Below, piece after piece: positions 1-7,749 of a stretch of 12,904 nucleotides of DNA. Numbering within the stretch: position 1 is the first letter of the stretch; the number at the start of each line of letters is the position of its first letter. Both the position numbers and the translations under genes were made by a program. Source of the stretch: Oscillospiraceae bacterium (GTDB lineage Bacteria; Bacillota_A; Clostridia; Oscillospirales; CAG-272); NCBI GenBank assembly GCA_015064665.1, contig SVRU01000078.1, forward strand, positions 1 to 12,904. Direction: 5' to 3'. The notes under the pieces were generated by a model. That model saw nothing but the letters and a program-made list of their open reading frames with translations. It made no database searches and was not told the origin of the DNA.

Positions 1-598
1 CAAGAATGGTTACGCCGTTTGAATCGGCTACGTCAACCGCGCGGGCATTGCTAGCCATAAGCACGGTACTCGCCTCAACCTTAAGAACGGCTATGTCGTA
101 GCTCATAGAGCCGCCGACGTAGGTCGCCGGAATTGCGTAGCTTACGTCACCGTCGGCAAGATTCTCCTGACCGTAGAGGTAAAGATTTATCTTTTTGCTT
201 ATTCCGTCTCTCTCGGTCGAGCTTGCGTTATAGACTACGTGATAATTCGTGATTACGTACGCGTCCCCCTGCTCCTTATCAAGCTTATATATGACGCCAG
301 AGCCGGCTGACGCCGTCTCCTTGGTTTTGCCGGTGTAGGAATACTCGTCAAAGGAGCATATTACGCTGACCGAGGACAAAACCGCCTTGCTCGCAGCAAG
401 AAGATTCTTATTGTAGCTTGAGGTTATATTCACGTTTTCGTAGGTAGGTCCGCCCGTTACGTTTACCGTGGTATTGTTGACCGCGCCACCCGTGCCGGTT
501 TGCGGCAAAAGCAGGCTTCCGTCAAGAAAAAGGCAGGACGAAAGAGAGCCAACCGATAAGCAAATCAGAAGCAGTGCGGCAAGAATTTTCTTTTTCAT
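1..598 (-). CDS. HtrA/DegP-like trypsin-fold serine protease, lipoprotein (3' part missing)
   Basis: This is the first 199 residues of an exported serine protease; the rest lies beyond the left edge. The N-terminus is a lipoprotein signal: lysines at 2-4, a hydrophobic stretch, then LSSC with the predicted lipidated Cys22, so the protein probably sits on the outer face of the membrane. After a Thr/Asn/Gly-rich linker (about 30-60) the trypsin-like fold begins. VITNYHVV places the catalytic His at 120, and SYDIAVLKV the catalytic Asp at 168. The nucleophile (GNSGG) would be in the missing part, so activity and any PDZ domain cannot be judged. The start is ATG at 598 with GGAGAA about 8 bases upstream. 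It lies 165 bp downstream of a same-strand membrane protein gene, in an A+T-rich gap where I see neither a clear terminator nor a strong promoter. The S1C protease family call is firm; envelope quality control is inferred. Confidence 0.85.
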   Translation of the reverse strand, partial: MKKKILAALLLICLSVGSLSSCLFLDGSLLLPQTGTGGAVNNTTVNVTGGPTYENVNITSSYNKNLLAASKAVLSSVSVICSFDEYSYTGKTKETASAGSGVIYKLDKEQGDAYVITNYHVVYNASSTERDGISKKINLYLYGQENLADGDVSYAIPATYVGGSMSYDIAVLKVEASTVLMASNARAVDVADSNGVTIL

Positions 599-763
599 AG
601 CTTTTCTCCAATTTTAAGATTCGCGGCGTTTACATGCAAGTCCGCGATAATGCTATTATTTTACACCTATATTATTTCCTAAATATTAATGAACTTAAGA
701 TATCGAATTAACAATTGATTTTTAACGCCCGATTTCGAGAATGCGCAACGTTTGATTGCCGTG

Positions 764-2350
764 TCATCTCAAATAATCGAGAATCTCGGAAAATGACATT
801 TCTTTAAACATCTTTTTATAATATGCAAGCTCTTCCGAAATCATCTCGTCAATCACCTGCATGCCAAGCAGCTCAACCGGCGCTTTATCGTCTGTCAGGA
901 TCAGATTGCCGCCCTCATAAAGCGAAAGCCCGTCGCTTACGGCGGTAAGAATTTTTTTAACCGACGCCTCACCCTTTGGATACTCGGCGCGGAAGCGGTC
1001 GGCAATTTCGGGGTTGTCGGAGGCGAAAACCATTCGGTTCGTTCCTCTGTCAGCCACGTAAACGGTATCAAACACGGATGCCACCGTGTCGCATAAATAC
1101 TTATCAATCGAGCCCTCTGCGGACGAGTACATATTAAGATTAACGAGCATTACTCCGTCAGACGCAAGATGCTCCCGAACCTCTCCGAAAAACTCTAGCG
1201 TCGACATCTGAAAAGGAATCGTCACGTCGCGGTAGGCATCAACGAGGATAAGGTCGTATTCTCCCGCGTTGCTTAGATATGCGCGTCCGTCAAACTCAAC
1301 GCACTTGATTCGCTCATCGCGCGGAAGACCGAAACGGTCGTAGGCAAGGTCGATTATCTTTTTGTCAATCTCCACGCCCGTGATTTTAGTATTGTCAAAA
1401 TACCGATAGCACTGCGACGCATACGTGCCGCTTCCCATGCCGAGAATAAGTATTTTGAACTCATCCTTTTCACCGACCCCCGCCATATACGGACCTGCAA
1501 GAGCATAGTCGTAATACATTCCCGTCATTCCGCCGTCCTTTTTGGTGATTGACTGAACTCCGAACAAAACGTTGGTGGAAAGAATTATTTCCTCGTCATT
1601 CTCCGACACCTGCAAATAGTTGTATACAGACTCGTCCTCGTAAAGATTCTCGCCGCTGCGCCAAAATGCAAAGCTGACGACGGATGCAAGACACGAAAAA
1701 ATCAAGACGAGAGCTGCCATTGCCGAAACCTTCAAAAGCTTTACACGGGTGCTTATAAAATAGGTCAGAGCGATTACCAAGAGAACGAGGGCAAAAATTA
1801 TAAAGGTCCACGACGTGCCAACCAAAGGAATGGTTATGAAGGTTGGGGTAAAGGTGCCGATAATTGAGCCGACGGTATTAAGAGCGTTCAGCTCGCCTAC
1901 GATTTTGCCGTTTTCATCAAGGCTGTGAACGGCGTATTTTACGAGCGCCGGCGACACGCTTCCGAGAAGCATCAAGGGGAACACGAACAAAATCATGCAG
2001 GAAAGGAGCGACGCCCATATCAAGAAATTTTGCCCCACGAGCATTGCGAGCAAAAGCGATACTCCGACAATCACGTACTTTCCGAGGAACGGTATGGCAG
2101 ACGTCCACACCGCTACTATCAGAATTCTGAAATACATCCTGTCCGGCGAGGGATTTTTATCGGCTAAACGTCCTCCCCATATGTTTCCGAGCGCCATTGC
2201 AATCATAATAGCGCCGATAATAATAGTCCACACGATCTGCGAAGAGGAAAAATACGGCGCTAAAAGACGGCTCGCGCCAAGCTCTATCGCCATGACCGAC
2301 ATACCGGAGAAGAATTCCGTTACGTATAAAAACCACTTCTTTTTAAGCAT
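764..2350 (-). CDS. Membrane protein with C-terminal spermidine-synthase-like domain (fused MFS/spermidine synthase type)
   Basis: This 528-residue protein has two parts. Residues about 7-230 are hydrophobic and hold roughly seven or eight membrane segments, with the family-typical ELGASRLLAPYF near residue 23. Residues about 240-500 form a class I methyltransferase-like (aminopropyltransferase) fold: nucleotide-binding LGMGSGT at 303-309, acidic GVEID at 325-329 ending the second strand, LVDAY at 369-373 where aminopropyltransferases carry catalytic Asp, and LTDDKAPVE at 485-493, a late motif of this family. The classic spermidine synthase DxTDP motif is not present; the equivalent stretch reads DAYRD. 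Substrate and reaction are therefore open: polyamine synthesis is possible but unproven, and no S-adenosylmethionine decarboxylase gene is in view. The start is ATG at 2350, preceded by AAAAGGAT. It follows the RNA methyltransferase gene by 26 bp and is probably co-transcribed with it. Confidence 0.82.
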   Translation of the reverse strand: MLKKKWFLYVTEFFSGMSVMAIELGASRLLAPYFSSSQIVWTIIIGAIMIAMALGNIWGGRLADKNPSPDRMYFRILIVAVWTSAIPFLGKYVIVGVSLLLAMLVGQNFLIWASLLSCMILFVFPLMLLGSVSPALVKYAVHSLDENGKIVGELNALNTVGSIIGTFTPTFITIPLVGTSWTFIIFALVLLVIALTYFISTRVKLLKVSAMAALVLIFSCLASVVSFAFWRSGENLYEDESVYNYLQVSENDEEIILSTNVLFGVQSITKKDGGMTGMYYDYALAGPYMAGVGEKDEFKILILGMGSGTYASQCYRYFDNTKITGVEIDKKIIDLAYDRFGLPRDERIKCVEFDGRAYLSNAGEYDLILVDAYRDVTIPFQMSTLEFFGEVREHLASDGVMLVNLNMYSSAEGSIDKYLCDTVASVFDTVYVADRGTNRMVFASDNPEIADRFRAEYPKGEASVKKILTAVSDGLSLYEGGNLILTDDKAPVELLGMQVIDEMISEELAYYKKMFKEMSFSEILDYLR

Positions 2351-2376
2351 ATCTTATCCTTTTGGTAGGGTTCTTA

Positions 2377-3501
2377 TTATTTAAAGTTGTTTTTAAAATA
2401 CTGATAGAGTCTGCATTCTATCATACCGTTGTAAAGCTTACGCACCTTGTCGGCGCGTTTGCCGTATAGCTTTTCAAAATACGGGTGCGAGGTTATTATG
2501 TAAACCTGCCACGGCGCAAGCGAACGAAAATGAACGCCCATGGTCCGATAAAGCTCTTCTACATCTTTTTCGCTTCCCATTCTTTCGCCGTACGGCGGAT
2601 TCGTTACTATGGTTGCGCGTCTGCCGGGTGCTGATATTTTTCTGCAATCGGTATGGAAGGTGCGAATCATATCGGCAACTCCCGCCGACTTGGCGTTTCT
2701 TTCGGTCAGAGCAACCGACGGGGCGGCAATATCCGATGCATAAACCTCGAATTTCGTCGCGTGCTCACCGTCGCGCGCTTCCTCGCGCGCGGCTTTCCAT
2801 AAACCTTTGTTTACAAAAGGAAACGCCTCTGCGGCAAAAGAACGTGACACGCCCGGGGCGATGCCACGCATTTTCATTGCCGCCTCGATTGCTATCGTTC
2901 CGCTTCCGCACATAGGGTCCCACAGAAGAACCTCTTCTCTCGGGCGGGATATGGCGGCAATTGCCGCGGCAAGCGTTTCGCGGATGGGCGCACCGTTTGA
3001 TTCCTTTCTGTAGCCTCTTTTATGAAGCGGAAGCCCCGAGGTGTCTATCATGAGAGTTGCCTCGTCGTTAAGAATAAAAAACTCTATCTGATATTTTACG
3101 CCGGATTCGGCAAAATAGGATATTCCGTATTTTTCGCCGAGCTTTTTTACTACGGCTTTTTTGATTATCGCCTGACAGTCGGGAATTGAAAAGAGCTTAG
3201 ACCTTATGGAATGCCCCTTTACGGGAAAGGCGTCGTCGCGCCCGATAAAATCCGCCCACGGAAGAGCGCGCACCCCCTCGAAAAGCTCCTCGAAGCTCTC
3301 AGCGCGGAAGGAGCCGAGCTTGATGTAAACGCGCTCGGCATATCTCAAAAAAACGTTAGATAAAGCAACTGCCTCGGGGTCACCCATAAAGGTAACTCTG
3401 CCGTCAATGGTTGAGACGCGCTCGTATCCGAGGGCGTCTATCTCTTCGCCGAGCAGGTGTTCAAGACCAAACAGGCAGGTTGCGACAAGCTGAAATTTCA
3501 T
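2377..3501 (-). CDS. THUMP-domain class I SAM-dependent RNA methyltransferase (RlmL/YpsC family)
   Basis: A 374-residue cytoplasmic enzyme that, from its family, methylates a guanine N2 in 23S rRNA, as the N-terminal half of E. coli RlmL does at G2445. An N-terminal ferredoxin-like and THUMP RNA-binding region covers about 1-155 (start MKFQLVATCLFGLE). A conserved hinge LHKRGYR (159-165) and APIRETLAAA (171-180) lead into the Rossmann-fold catalytic domain. SAM is bound by DPMCGSGTIAIEAA at 195-208, and the amino-methylase motif TNPPYGERM lies at 300-308. The C-terminal LYNGMIECRLYQY is also family-typical. It is full length for the single-domain Gram-positive form, which lacks the second methylase domain of E. 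coli RlmL. ATG at 3501 starts 5 bp after the phosphodiesterase stop, and its AAAAGGG ribosome binding site overlaps the end of that gene, so translation is probably coupled. The exact target nucleotide is inferred. Confidence 0.9.
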   Translation of the reverse strand: MKFQLVATCLFGLEHLLGEEIDALGYERVSTIDGRVTFMGDPEAVALSNVFLRYAERVYIKLGSFRAESFEELFEGVRALPWADFIGRDDAFPVKGHSIRSKLFSIPDCQAIIKKAVVKKLGEKYGISYFAESGVKYQIEFFILNDEATLMIDTSGLPLHKRGYRKESNGAPIRETLAAAIAAISRPREEVLLWDPMCGSGTIAIEAAMKMRGIAPGVSRSFAAEAFPFVNKGLWKAAREEARDGEHATKFEVYASDIAAPSVALTERNAKSAGVADMIRTFHTDCRKISAPGRRATIVTNPPYGERMGSEKDVEELYRTMGVHFRSLAPWQVYIITSHPYFEKLYGKRADKVRKLYNGMIECRLYQYFKNNFK

Positions 3502-3506
3502 AGTTT

Positions 3507-4337
3507 TTACCCTTTTGGAAGATAGTTTTCAAATATTATTCCGTCAAAAGCGCGCTTTTTCGCAAGAGCCTCTTCCTCCCCTGACCTCACCGTCCATGCA
3601 AGAGTCGGTGCGCGGAATATAAATCTTGCAAGCCTTAAAGCCGCGTTTTTGCCGTGCTTACAGTTAAAGGCTATAAAATCGGGGCGGCATATGACGTTGA
3701 GAACAAGAATTTCGAGGAGAAAATGCGTTACGGTTCTGTATTTCTTTTCCGAAAGGAAGTTCTGTGACAGAATTCCGCGCATAATCTCTGGCGCAAGCTT
3801 TTTAACACGACCCAGCGCCAACGGGTTAAAGGACTCCACTATAAAGTCGCCCCCGTAGCCGCGAAGCATCTCAACCGTCTTTTCGGTAACGCCGTATTTT
3901 CCCGCGTCCTCTTTTATCTCAACGAGAAGGGGTACGCGCCCGTCAACGAGCTCAAGAACCTCTTTAAAGGTGGGCACGGTATCAGCCGTTTCGGAAAGGT
4001 GAATTTCTGAAAGCTCGGCTGCGGTTTTTTCATCAACCCTTGCGTCTATTCCCGACACGCGCAAAAGGGTGTCGTCGTGATATACGACGAGCTCGCCGTC
4101 TGCCGACAGACGAACGTCAAGCTCGATTCCGAAGCCCGCCTCGACAGCCGCGCGGAATGCGGACAGTGAATTTTCGGCAACGCCGTCGCCGTGCAAACCG
4201 CGGTGCGCGTATTTTAACGACTTGAACTTATCAATCTCGGCTCTTCTCTTCCCCGGTTTAATAAGAAACAGATAAACGAGAAAGAACAGAGTCAGAATTG
4301 AAAGAACGCAAATTAATGCAATAACGAGGGGATTCAT
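3507..4337 (-). CDS. Membrane-anchored glycerophosphodiester phosphodiesterase (GDPD family)
   Basis: A 276-residue enzyme that should hydrolyse glycerophosphodiesters, such as deacylated phospholipid head groups, to glycerol-3-phosphate and an alcohol. One N-terminal membrane segment (about 4-27) is followed by Lys/Arg-rich residues, which suggests the catalytic domain is cytoplasmic, although signal-anchor topology could be misread. Active-site landmarks of the TIM-barrel GDPD fold are all present: YAHRG with His45 and Arg46, AENS with Glu55, the metal-binding pair Glu72 and Asp74 in ELDV, YHDD with His87, and VEIK with Glu140 and Lys142; the end reads DGIIFENYLP. The start is taken as ATG at 4337 rather than an in-frame TTG one codon upstream, because GGAGG is then 7 bases away. 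The ATG shares its A with the stop of the upstream transporter gene (TGATG), a classic sign of coupled translation. Confidence 0.9.
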   Translation of the reverse strand: MNPLVIALICVLSILTLFFLVYLFLIKPGKRRAEIDKFKSLKYAHRGLHGDGVAENSLSAFRAAVEAGFGIELDVRLSADGELVVYHDDTLLRVSGIDARVDEKTAAELSEIHLSETADTVPTFKEVLELVDGRVPLLVEIKEDAGKYGVTEKTVEMLRGYGGDFIVESFNPLALGRVKKLAPEIMRGILSQNFLSEKKYRTVTHFLLEILVLNVICRPDFIAFNCKHGKNAALRLARFIFRAPTLAWTVRSGEEEALAKKRAFDGIIFENYLPKG

Positions 4338-5749
4338 CAATCGTCCTCCGCGCCGAGACTTTCAAGCGCCACCTTCGCCATCGGCTTTGAATCACCGTGC
4401 TTAACGAAAAACATCGTAAGGAAGGAAAGGGCTACGAAGAGAGTTCCAAACGCAAAAAATACGACACGCATGCCTATTAAATCGTAAAGGAATCCCGAGA
4501 GGATAGGAGCGAGTATCTGCGCTGACATTGAAGCGGTATAGTAATAACCCGTGTATTTTCCTACGTCACCGCCGCGTGCAAGCTCAACGACCATCGGAAA
4601 GGAATTTACGTTTATTGTTGCCCAGCCGATTCCCGCAAGAATGAATATCGGATACATTATAAATTCGGGTGAATTCTTGGTGATGAAATTACCTGCAAAA
4701 AACGCCGAGGCAAGTATTATTATACCTGCGAGAATCGTCTTTTTTCTTCCAAGCTTAGACGCTACGATTCCGACGGGAATATAGGATATTATCGCCGCTA
4801 CCTGTGCAATAATAAGAGTTAGATTGAAATCAAAGTGCAGTATGTTTTCCGCGTATACCGAATATTTGCTGGTTATCGAGTTGTATCCGACGTACCAAAG
4901 CGCAACCGACGCCAAAATAAGAAGAAGAGATTTAAGCTCGCCTCTGCCAAGGGGAGTCTTTTCACCTGCCTCGGAAGCGGAGTCAAGAGGCTCTTCAAGA
5001 CCCAACCTCTTCGTGTCCTCTTCCATTTCCTCTGCCCATTTTTTCTCCTTGACCGTCAAAATAAACACTATAAGACCAAGGAGCATTACGCCGCATACGG
5101 CAAGAACGTATCCAGTGTATCTCATATATTTATTGCCCGAGGTTCCGAACACCATGCCGAGAACGAGAACGGTAATTCCGCCCGCAGTTCCCATAAGATT
5201 GATTATAGCGTTTCCCTTGGAACGAAGAGGCTTTACGGTTACGTCAGGCATAAGCGCGACCGCGGGAGAGCGGAAGGTTGCCATAGCGAGAAGAACGACG
5301 AGAAGCGTTGCTATAAAGCCGATAAGCGGCCAGGGGTTTGCGAGTGTCAATTCAAGCGTTTTTTCGCTTACGAACTTTGTGAAAGCCTCGTCCCCCATCG
5401 TGCCCTGAGAAAGCTCGGGGATTTTTTTGGCAATAATTGCCGAAAGCTGATAGTTGTCAATAAAGGTAAGCGCAACGAACGCTATAACCGATACTATCGC
5501 ACCGAAGAAAATAAACGGCGTGCGCCTTCCGCGCTTCGTGTTGACCCTGTCGGAGAGCGCTCCGAAAAAAGGAAGAAGGAAGACAGCAAGCACGTTGTCA
5601 ACCGACATTATAACGCCAGACGCCATCTGGGGAAGTCCGAAGTGATTGGTAAGAATGAGAGGGATTATCGCATCATACGCCTGCCAAAAGGCGCTGATAA
5701 GGAAAAATGCAAATCCCACGAGAACCGTTCTCTTATAATTGAGCTTCAT
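4337..5749 (-). CDS. MFS transporter, SLC45/GPH-like (probable sugar symporter)
   Basis: A 470-residue integral membrane protein with the expected twelve-segment major facilitator pattern, split by a charged cytoplasmic loop at about 235-272. The MFS motif between segments 2 and 3 reads GALSDRVNTKRGRRTPF (63-79), with a second copy SKLGRKKT at 331-338. PLRSKGNAIINLMGTAGG at 174-191 resembles the sucrose and SLC45-type branch, so a sugar or glycoside carried with a cation is a reasonable guess; the substrate cannot be read from sequence. A hydrophilic insert at about 100-137, between membrane segments, is somewhat long. The reading frame extends to 5815, but ATG at 5749 is chosen: GGAGAA lies about 8 bases upstream, the protein then begins MKLNYKRT as relatives do, and the extension would run through the promoter. 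It is the first gene of the leftward operon and overlaps the phosphodiesterase gene by one base. Confidence 0.88.
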   Translation of the reverse strand: MKLNYKRTVLVGFAFFLISAFWQAYDAIIPLILTNHFGLPQMASGVIMSVDNVLAVFLLPFFGALSDRVNTKRGRRTPFIFFGAIVSVIAFVALTFIDNYQLSAIIAKKIPELSQGTMGDEAFTKFVSEKTLELTLANPWPLIGFIATLLVVLLAMATFRSPAVALMPDVTVKPLRSKGNAIINLMGTAGGITVLVLGMVFGTSGNKYMRYTGYVLAVCGVMLLGLIVFILTVKEKKWAEEMEEDTKRLGLEEPLDSASEAGEKTPLGRGELKSLLLILASVALWYVGYNSITSKYSVYAENILHFDFNLTLIIAQVAAIISYIPVGIVASKLGRKKTILAGIIILASAFFAGNFITKNSPEFIMYPIFILAGIGWATINVNSFPMVVELARGGDVGKYTGYYYTASMSAQILAPILSGFLYDLIGMRVVFFAFGTLFVALSFLTMFFVKHGDSKPMAKVALESLGAEDD

Positions 5750-5786
5750 AATTTTTCTCCATATTATAAAAATATTATTGCAATAT

Positions 5787-5815
5787 ATTTTACCATATAT
5801 ACAAGACTTTGTCAA
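5787..5815 (-). promoter_or_regulatory. Sigma-A promoter of the leftward operon
   Basis: On the minus strand there is a perfect -35 box TTGACA (5815-5810), a 17-bp spacer and the -10 box TAAAAT (5792-5787, five of six consensus bases). The expected transcription start is near 5780, giving a leader of about 30 bases with the GGAGAA ribosome binding site of the MFS transporter gene. No riboswitch would fit in this leader. The box positions also argue against any translation start upstream of 5749. Confidence 0.85.
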
Positions 5816-5852
5816 TCAGAGAGCACATAAATAATGCCGTTTCAGTATCTTG

Positions 5853-5881
5853 TTGACTTTTTTGGGGGCACGATGTATAAT
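5853..5881 (+). promoter_or_regulatory. Sigma-A promoter of the ribF operon
   Basis: On the plus strand there is TTGACT (5853-5858), a 17-bp spacer and a perfect TATAAT (5876-5881). The start of transcription should be near 5888, leaving about 30 bases before the ribF ATG. That is too short for an FMN riboswitch, so ribF is probably not under flavin control here. The -35 box lies 37 bp from that of the divergent promoter, close enough for one bound regulator to affect both. Confidence 0.88.
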
Positions 5882-5918
5882 ATATCTTGTGAAAAGACTG
5901 AGGAGAGGATTTGCGGTT

Positions 5919-6851
5919 ATGAAAATTTATCGATACACACCCGGCACAGACCTTGGACAAAAGACCGTAGTTGCTCTCGGTTTTTTTGACGGAGTGCACG
6001 AGGGGCACAGACGGCTTTTGGCAACGGCGCGGGATGCGGCAGAAAAAAACGGACTCCGCTTTACCGTTTTTACATTCGAATCAAAGGTCGGTTTTAAAGG
6101 AAATTCGGTGATTTATTCGACCGAGGAAAAGATGTCGATTTTTGAATCGCTCGGAGTTGAAACAGTGGTGCTTGCGGACTTTTCCGAAATATCAAGCATT
6201 TGCGCTGAAAAGTTTGTAAAGGATTGCCTTTTTCGTGACATGGGGTGCAGGCTCGCCGTCGCGGGAAGTGATTTTTGCTATGGGAAAGGACGGGGTGGAA
6301 ATTCAAAAACCCTTGCTGATACGCTTCGGACGCTCGGTGCGGAATGCATAATAGAAGAAGAGCATAAAATAGACGGAGAAAAAATTTCTACAACGAAAAT
6401 CAAAGAGCTTCTCGCACTCGGACGGGTAAAGGAGGCTTCAAAATATCTCGGCTTTCCCTATCATATCGTATGCGGCGTTGAAAGGGGGCGCGGCGTCGGG
6501 CGCAGTCTCGGCTTCCCCACCGTTAATTCAAAGCTTGAATCAACCACAGCCGAGCTTCGACGCGGCGTTTATCGCACGGCGGTCGAAATCGAAGGAAAAC
6601 TCTACACGGGTGTGACGAATATCGGCACCTGCCCCACCTTCGCAGAGCGTGAAATTCACGCAGAAACATATATCGTAAACTATTCGGGCAATCTTTACGG
6701 TGAGAAAATACGCATATTCTTTCTCGGATATCTGAGAGAAGAGAAAAAATTCGAAAGCCCGAACGAGCTTATAATGCAAATAAATGTTGACAAAAAACAA
6801 GCAATTCAAGAAAACGGAGATTTAACATGGCAGGCAATTGGACAAAACTGA
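5919..6851 (+). CDS. ribF: Bifunctional riboflavin kinase / FAD synthetase
   Basis: This 310-residue cytoplasmic enzyme phosphorylates riboflavin to FMN and adenylates FMN to FAD. The N-terminal nucleotidyltransferase domain shows GFFDGVHEGH (21-30) with the HxGH-type motif, AGSDFCYGKGRGG (115-127, usually VGxDFRFGKGRxG) and ISTTKIKELL (156-165). The C-terminal kinase domain has GVGRSLGFPTVN (192-203), GVTNIGTCPTF (231-241) and AETYI with the likely catalytic Glu249. Two deviations: the usual Pro-containing segment after FTFE is shortened to FTFESKVGFKG, and Arg in the common GTRPT motif is Cys238. The frame is open to 5850, but that stretch covers the promoter; ATG at 5919 has AGGAGAGG 10 bases upstream and starts MKIYRYTP, as expected. 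Its last 25 bases overlap prmA, so the two are translated from one message. Confidence 0.95.
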   Translation: MKIYRYTPGTDLGQKTVVALGFFDGVHEGHRRLLATARDAAEKNGLRFTVFTFESKVGFKGNSVIYSTEEKMSIFESLGVETVVLADFSEISSICAEKFVKDCLFRDMGCRLAVAGSDFCYGKGRGGNSKTLADTLRTLGAECIIEEEHKIDGEKISTTKIKELLALGRVKEASKYLGFPYHIVCGVERGRGVGRSLGFPTVNSKLESTTAELRRGVYRTAVEIEGKLYTGVTNIGTCPTFAEREIHAETYIVNYSGNLYGEKIRIFFLGYLREEKKFESPNELIMQINVDKKQAIQENGDLTWQAIGQN

Positions 6852-7747
6852 CGGCAATAGGAAAAACTTTACAGCTCGACGACATCGTTGCGGTTATGAG
6901 CATGCTTGATAACGGGCTTATGATAGAGGATTATTCCGATTTTTCTCTTAACGGAATGTACGGCGACCTCGTTGACGATTCAATTCTTAACGCAGACAAG
7001 GACACGGTAAAGGTTTCGCTTTTCGTGCCGGAGGAGAAAAATCTGTCGGAATACACGTCGTTTTTAAAGGAGAGGTTTGCTGCTCTGCAAATCAGCGCTG
7101 AAATTACTCTTGACGGTATGAACGAGGAGGATTGGGCTGAGAGCTGGAAGCAGTACTACAAGCCTATTCCGCTCGGAAAGGTAACCATCGTTCCAGCATG
7201 GGAAAAATATGATGCTCGCGACGGTGAGGTTATAATTAAAATGGATCCCGGCATGGCTTTCGGCACCGGAACACACGAAACGACAAGACTCGTTATGAAG
7301 ATAATGCAGGATGAGATTCGCGGCGGTGAAAGAGTTCTTGATGTCGGAACAGGCTCGGGAATACTTTCCATTTGTGCCTCAAAGCTCGGCGCAAAATCCT
7401 GCAACGCATACGATATCGACCCCGTAGCCGTGAAAATTGCAAAAGAAAATGCAGAGGCTGACGGCTGTGACAATATAACAGTCGGTGTGTCAGACCTTCT
7501 TTTCGGAGTTGACACCTCGGGCGGAAAATACGACTTTTGCGTTGCGAATATCGTTGCAGATATAATAATAAGGATGATGCCCGATATCTCGGCATATCTC
7601 ACCGACGACGCTCCGCTTATTCTTTCCGGAATAATTTCAATGCGCGCCGACGAAGTGCGAAAGTCGGTCGAAAACAACGGATTTAAAATTATAAGAGAAG
7701 AAAAAGAAAACGATTGGGTCGCTATTATGGCGAAGAAAGATATATAA
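6827..7747 (+). CDS. prmA: Ribosomal protein L11 methyltransferase
   Basis: A 306-residue enzyme that trimethylates lysine and N-terminal amino groups of ribosomal protein L11 using S-adenosylmethionine. The N-terminal substrate-recognition domain (about 1-100) ends in the family hallmark EDWAESWKQYYKP (101-113). The catalytic domain follows: DPGMAFGTGTHETT at 140-153, SAM-binding LDVGTGSGILSI at 171-182, acidic DIDP at 196-199 and NIVADII at 241-247. The length and all motifs are normal. ATG at 6827 has GGAGA 6 bases upstream, inside the end of ribF; the genes overlap by 25 bases in different frames. It is the middle gene of ribF-prmA-rsmE, and prmA beside rsmE is a common pairing in Gram-positive genomes. 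Confidence 0.96.
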   Translation: MAGNWTKLTAIGKTLQLDDIVAVMSMLDNGLMIEDYSDFSLNGMYGDLVDDSILNADKDTVKVSLFVPEEKNLSEYTSFLKERFAALQISAEITLDGMNEEDWAESWKQYYKPIPLGKVTIVPAWEKYDARDGEVIIKMDPGMAFGTGTHETTRLVMKIMQDEIRGGERVLDVGTGSGILSICASKLGAKSCNAYDIDPVAVKIAKENAEADGCDNITVGVSDLLFGVDTSGGKYDFCVANIVADIIIRMMPDISAYLTDDAPLILSGIISMRADEVRKSVENNGFKIIREEKENDWVAIMAKKDI

Positions 7748-7749
7748 TT

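Noticed and set aside
622..646. Inverted repeat CGCGG / CCGCG in the leader of the HtrA-like gene
   Set aside because: Only five pairs around a 15-base loop, without a T run; too weak to call a terminator or a regulatory hairpin.
599..763. Possible promoter for the HtrA-like gene (TTAATT-17-TAATAT on the minus strand)
   Set aside because: Three and four of six consensus bases in A+T-rich DNA is close to chance. The gap has no clear terminator for the upstream gene either, so read-through or a separate start remain equally possible.
4835..5830. Long open frame on the plus strand (331 codons) opposite the MFS transporter gene
   Set aside because: It is fully antisense to a gene with clear membrane-protein signatures, its product is rich in Lys, Arg, Asn and Tyr with no recognisable domain, and it would cross the leftward promoter.
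5882..5918. FMN riboswitch upstream of ribF, or a T-box upstream of lysS (11621-11646)
   Set aside because: The leaders are about 30 and 26 bases, far too short for either element, and no conserved core sequences are visible.
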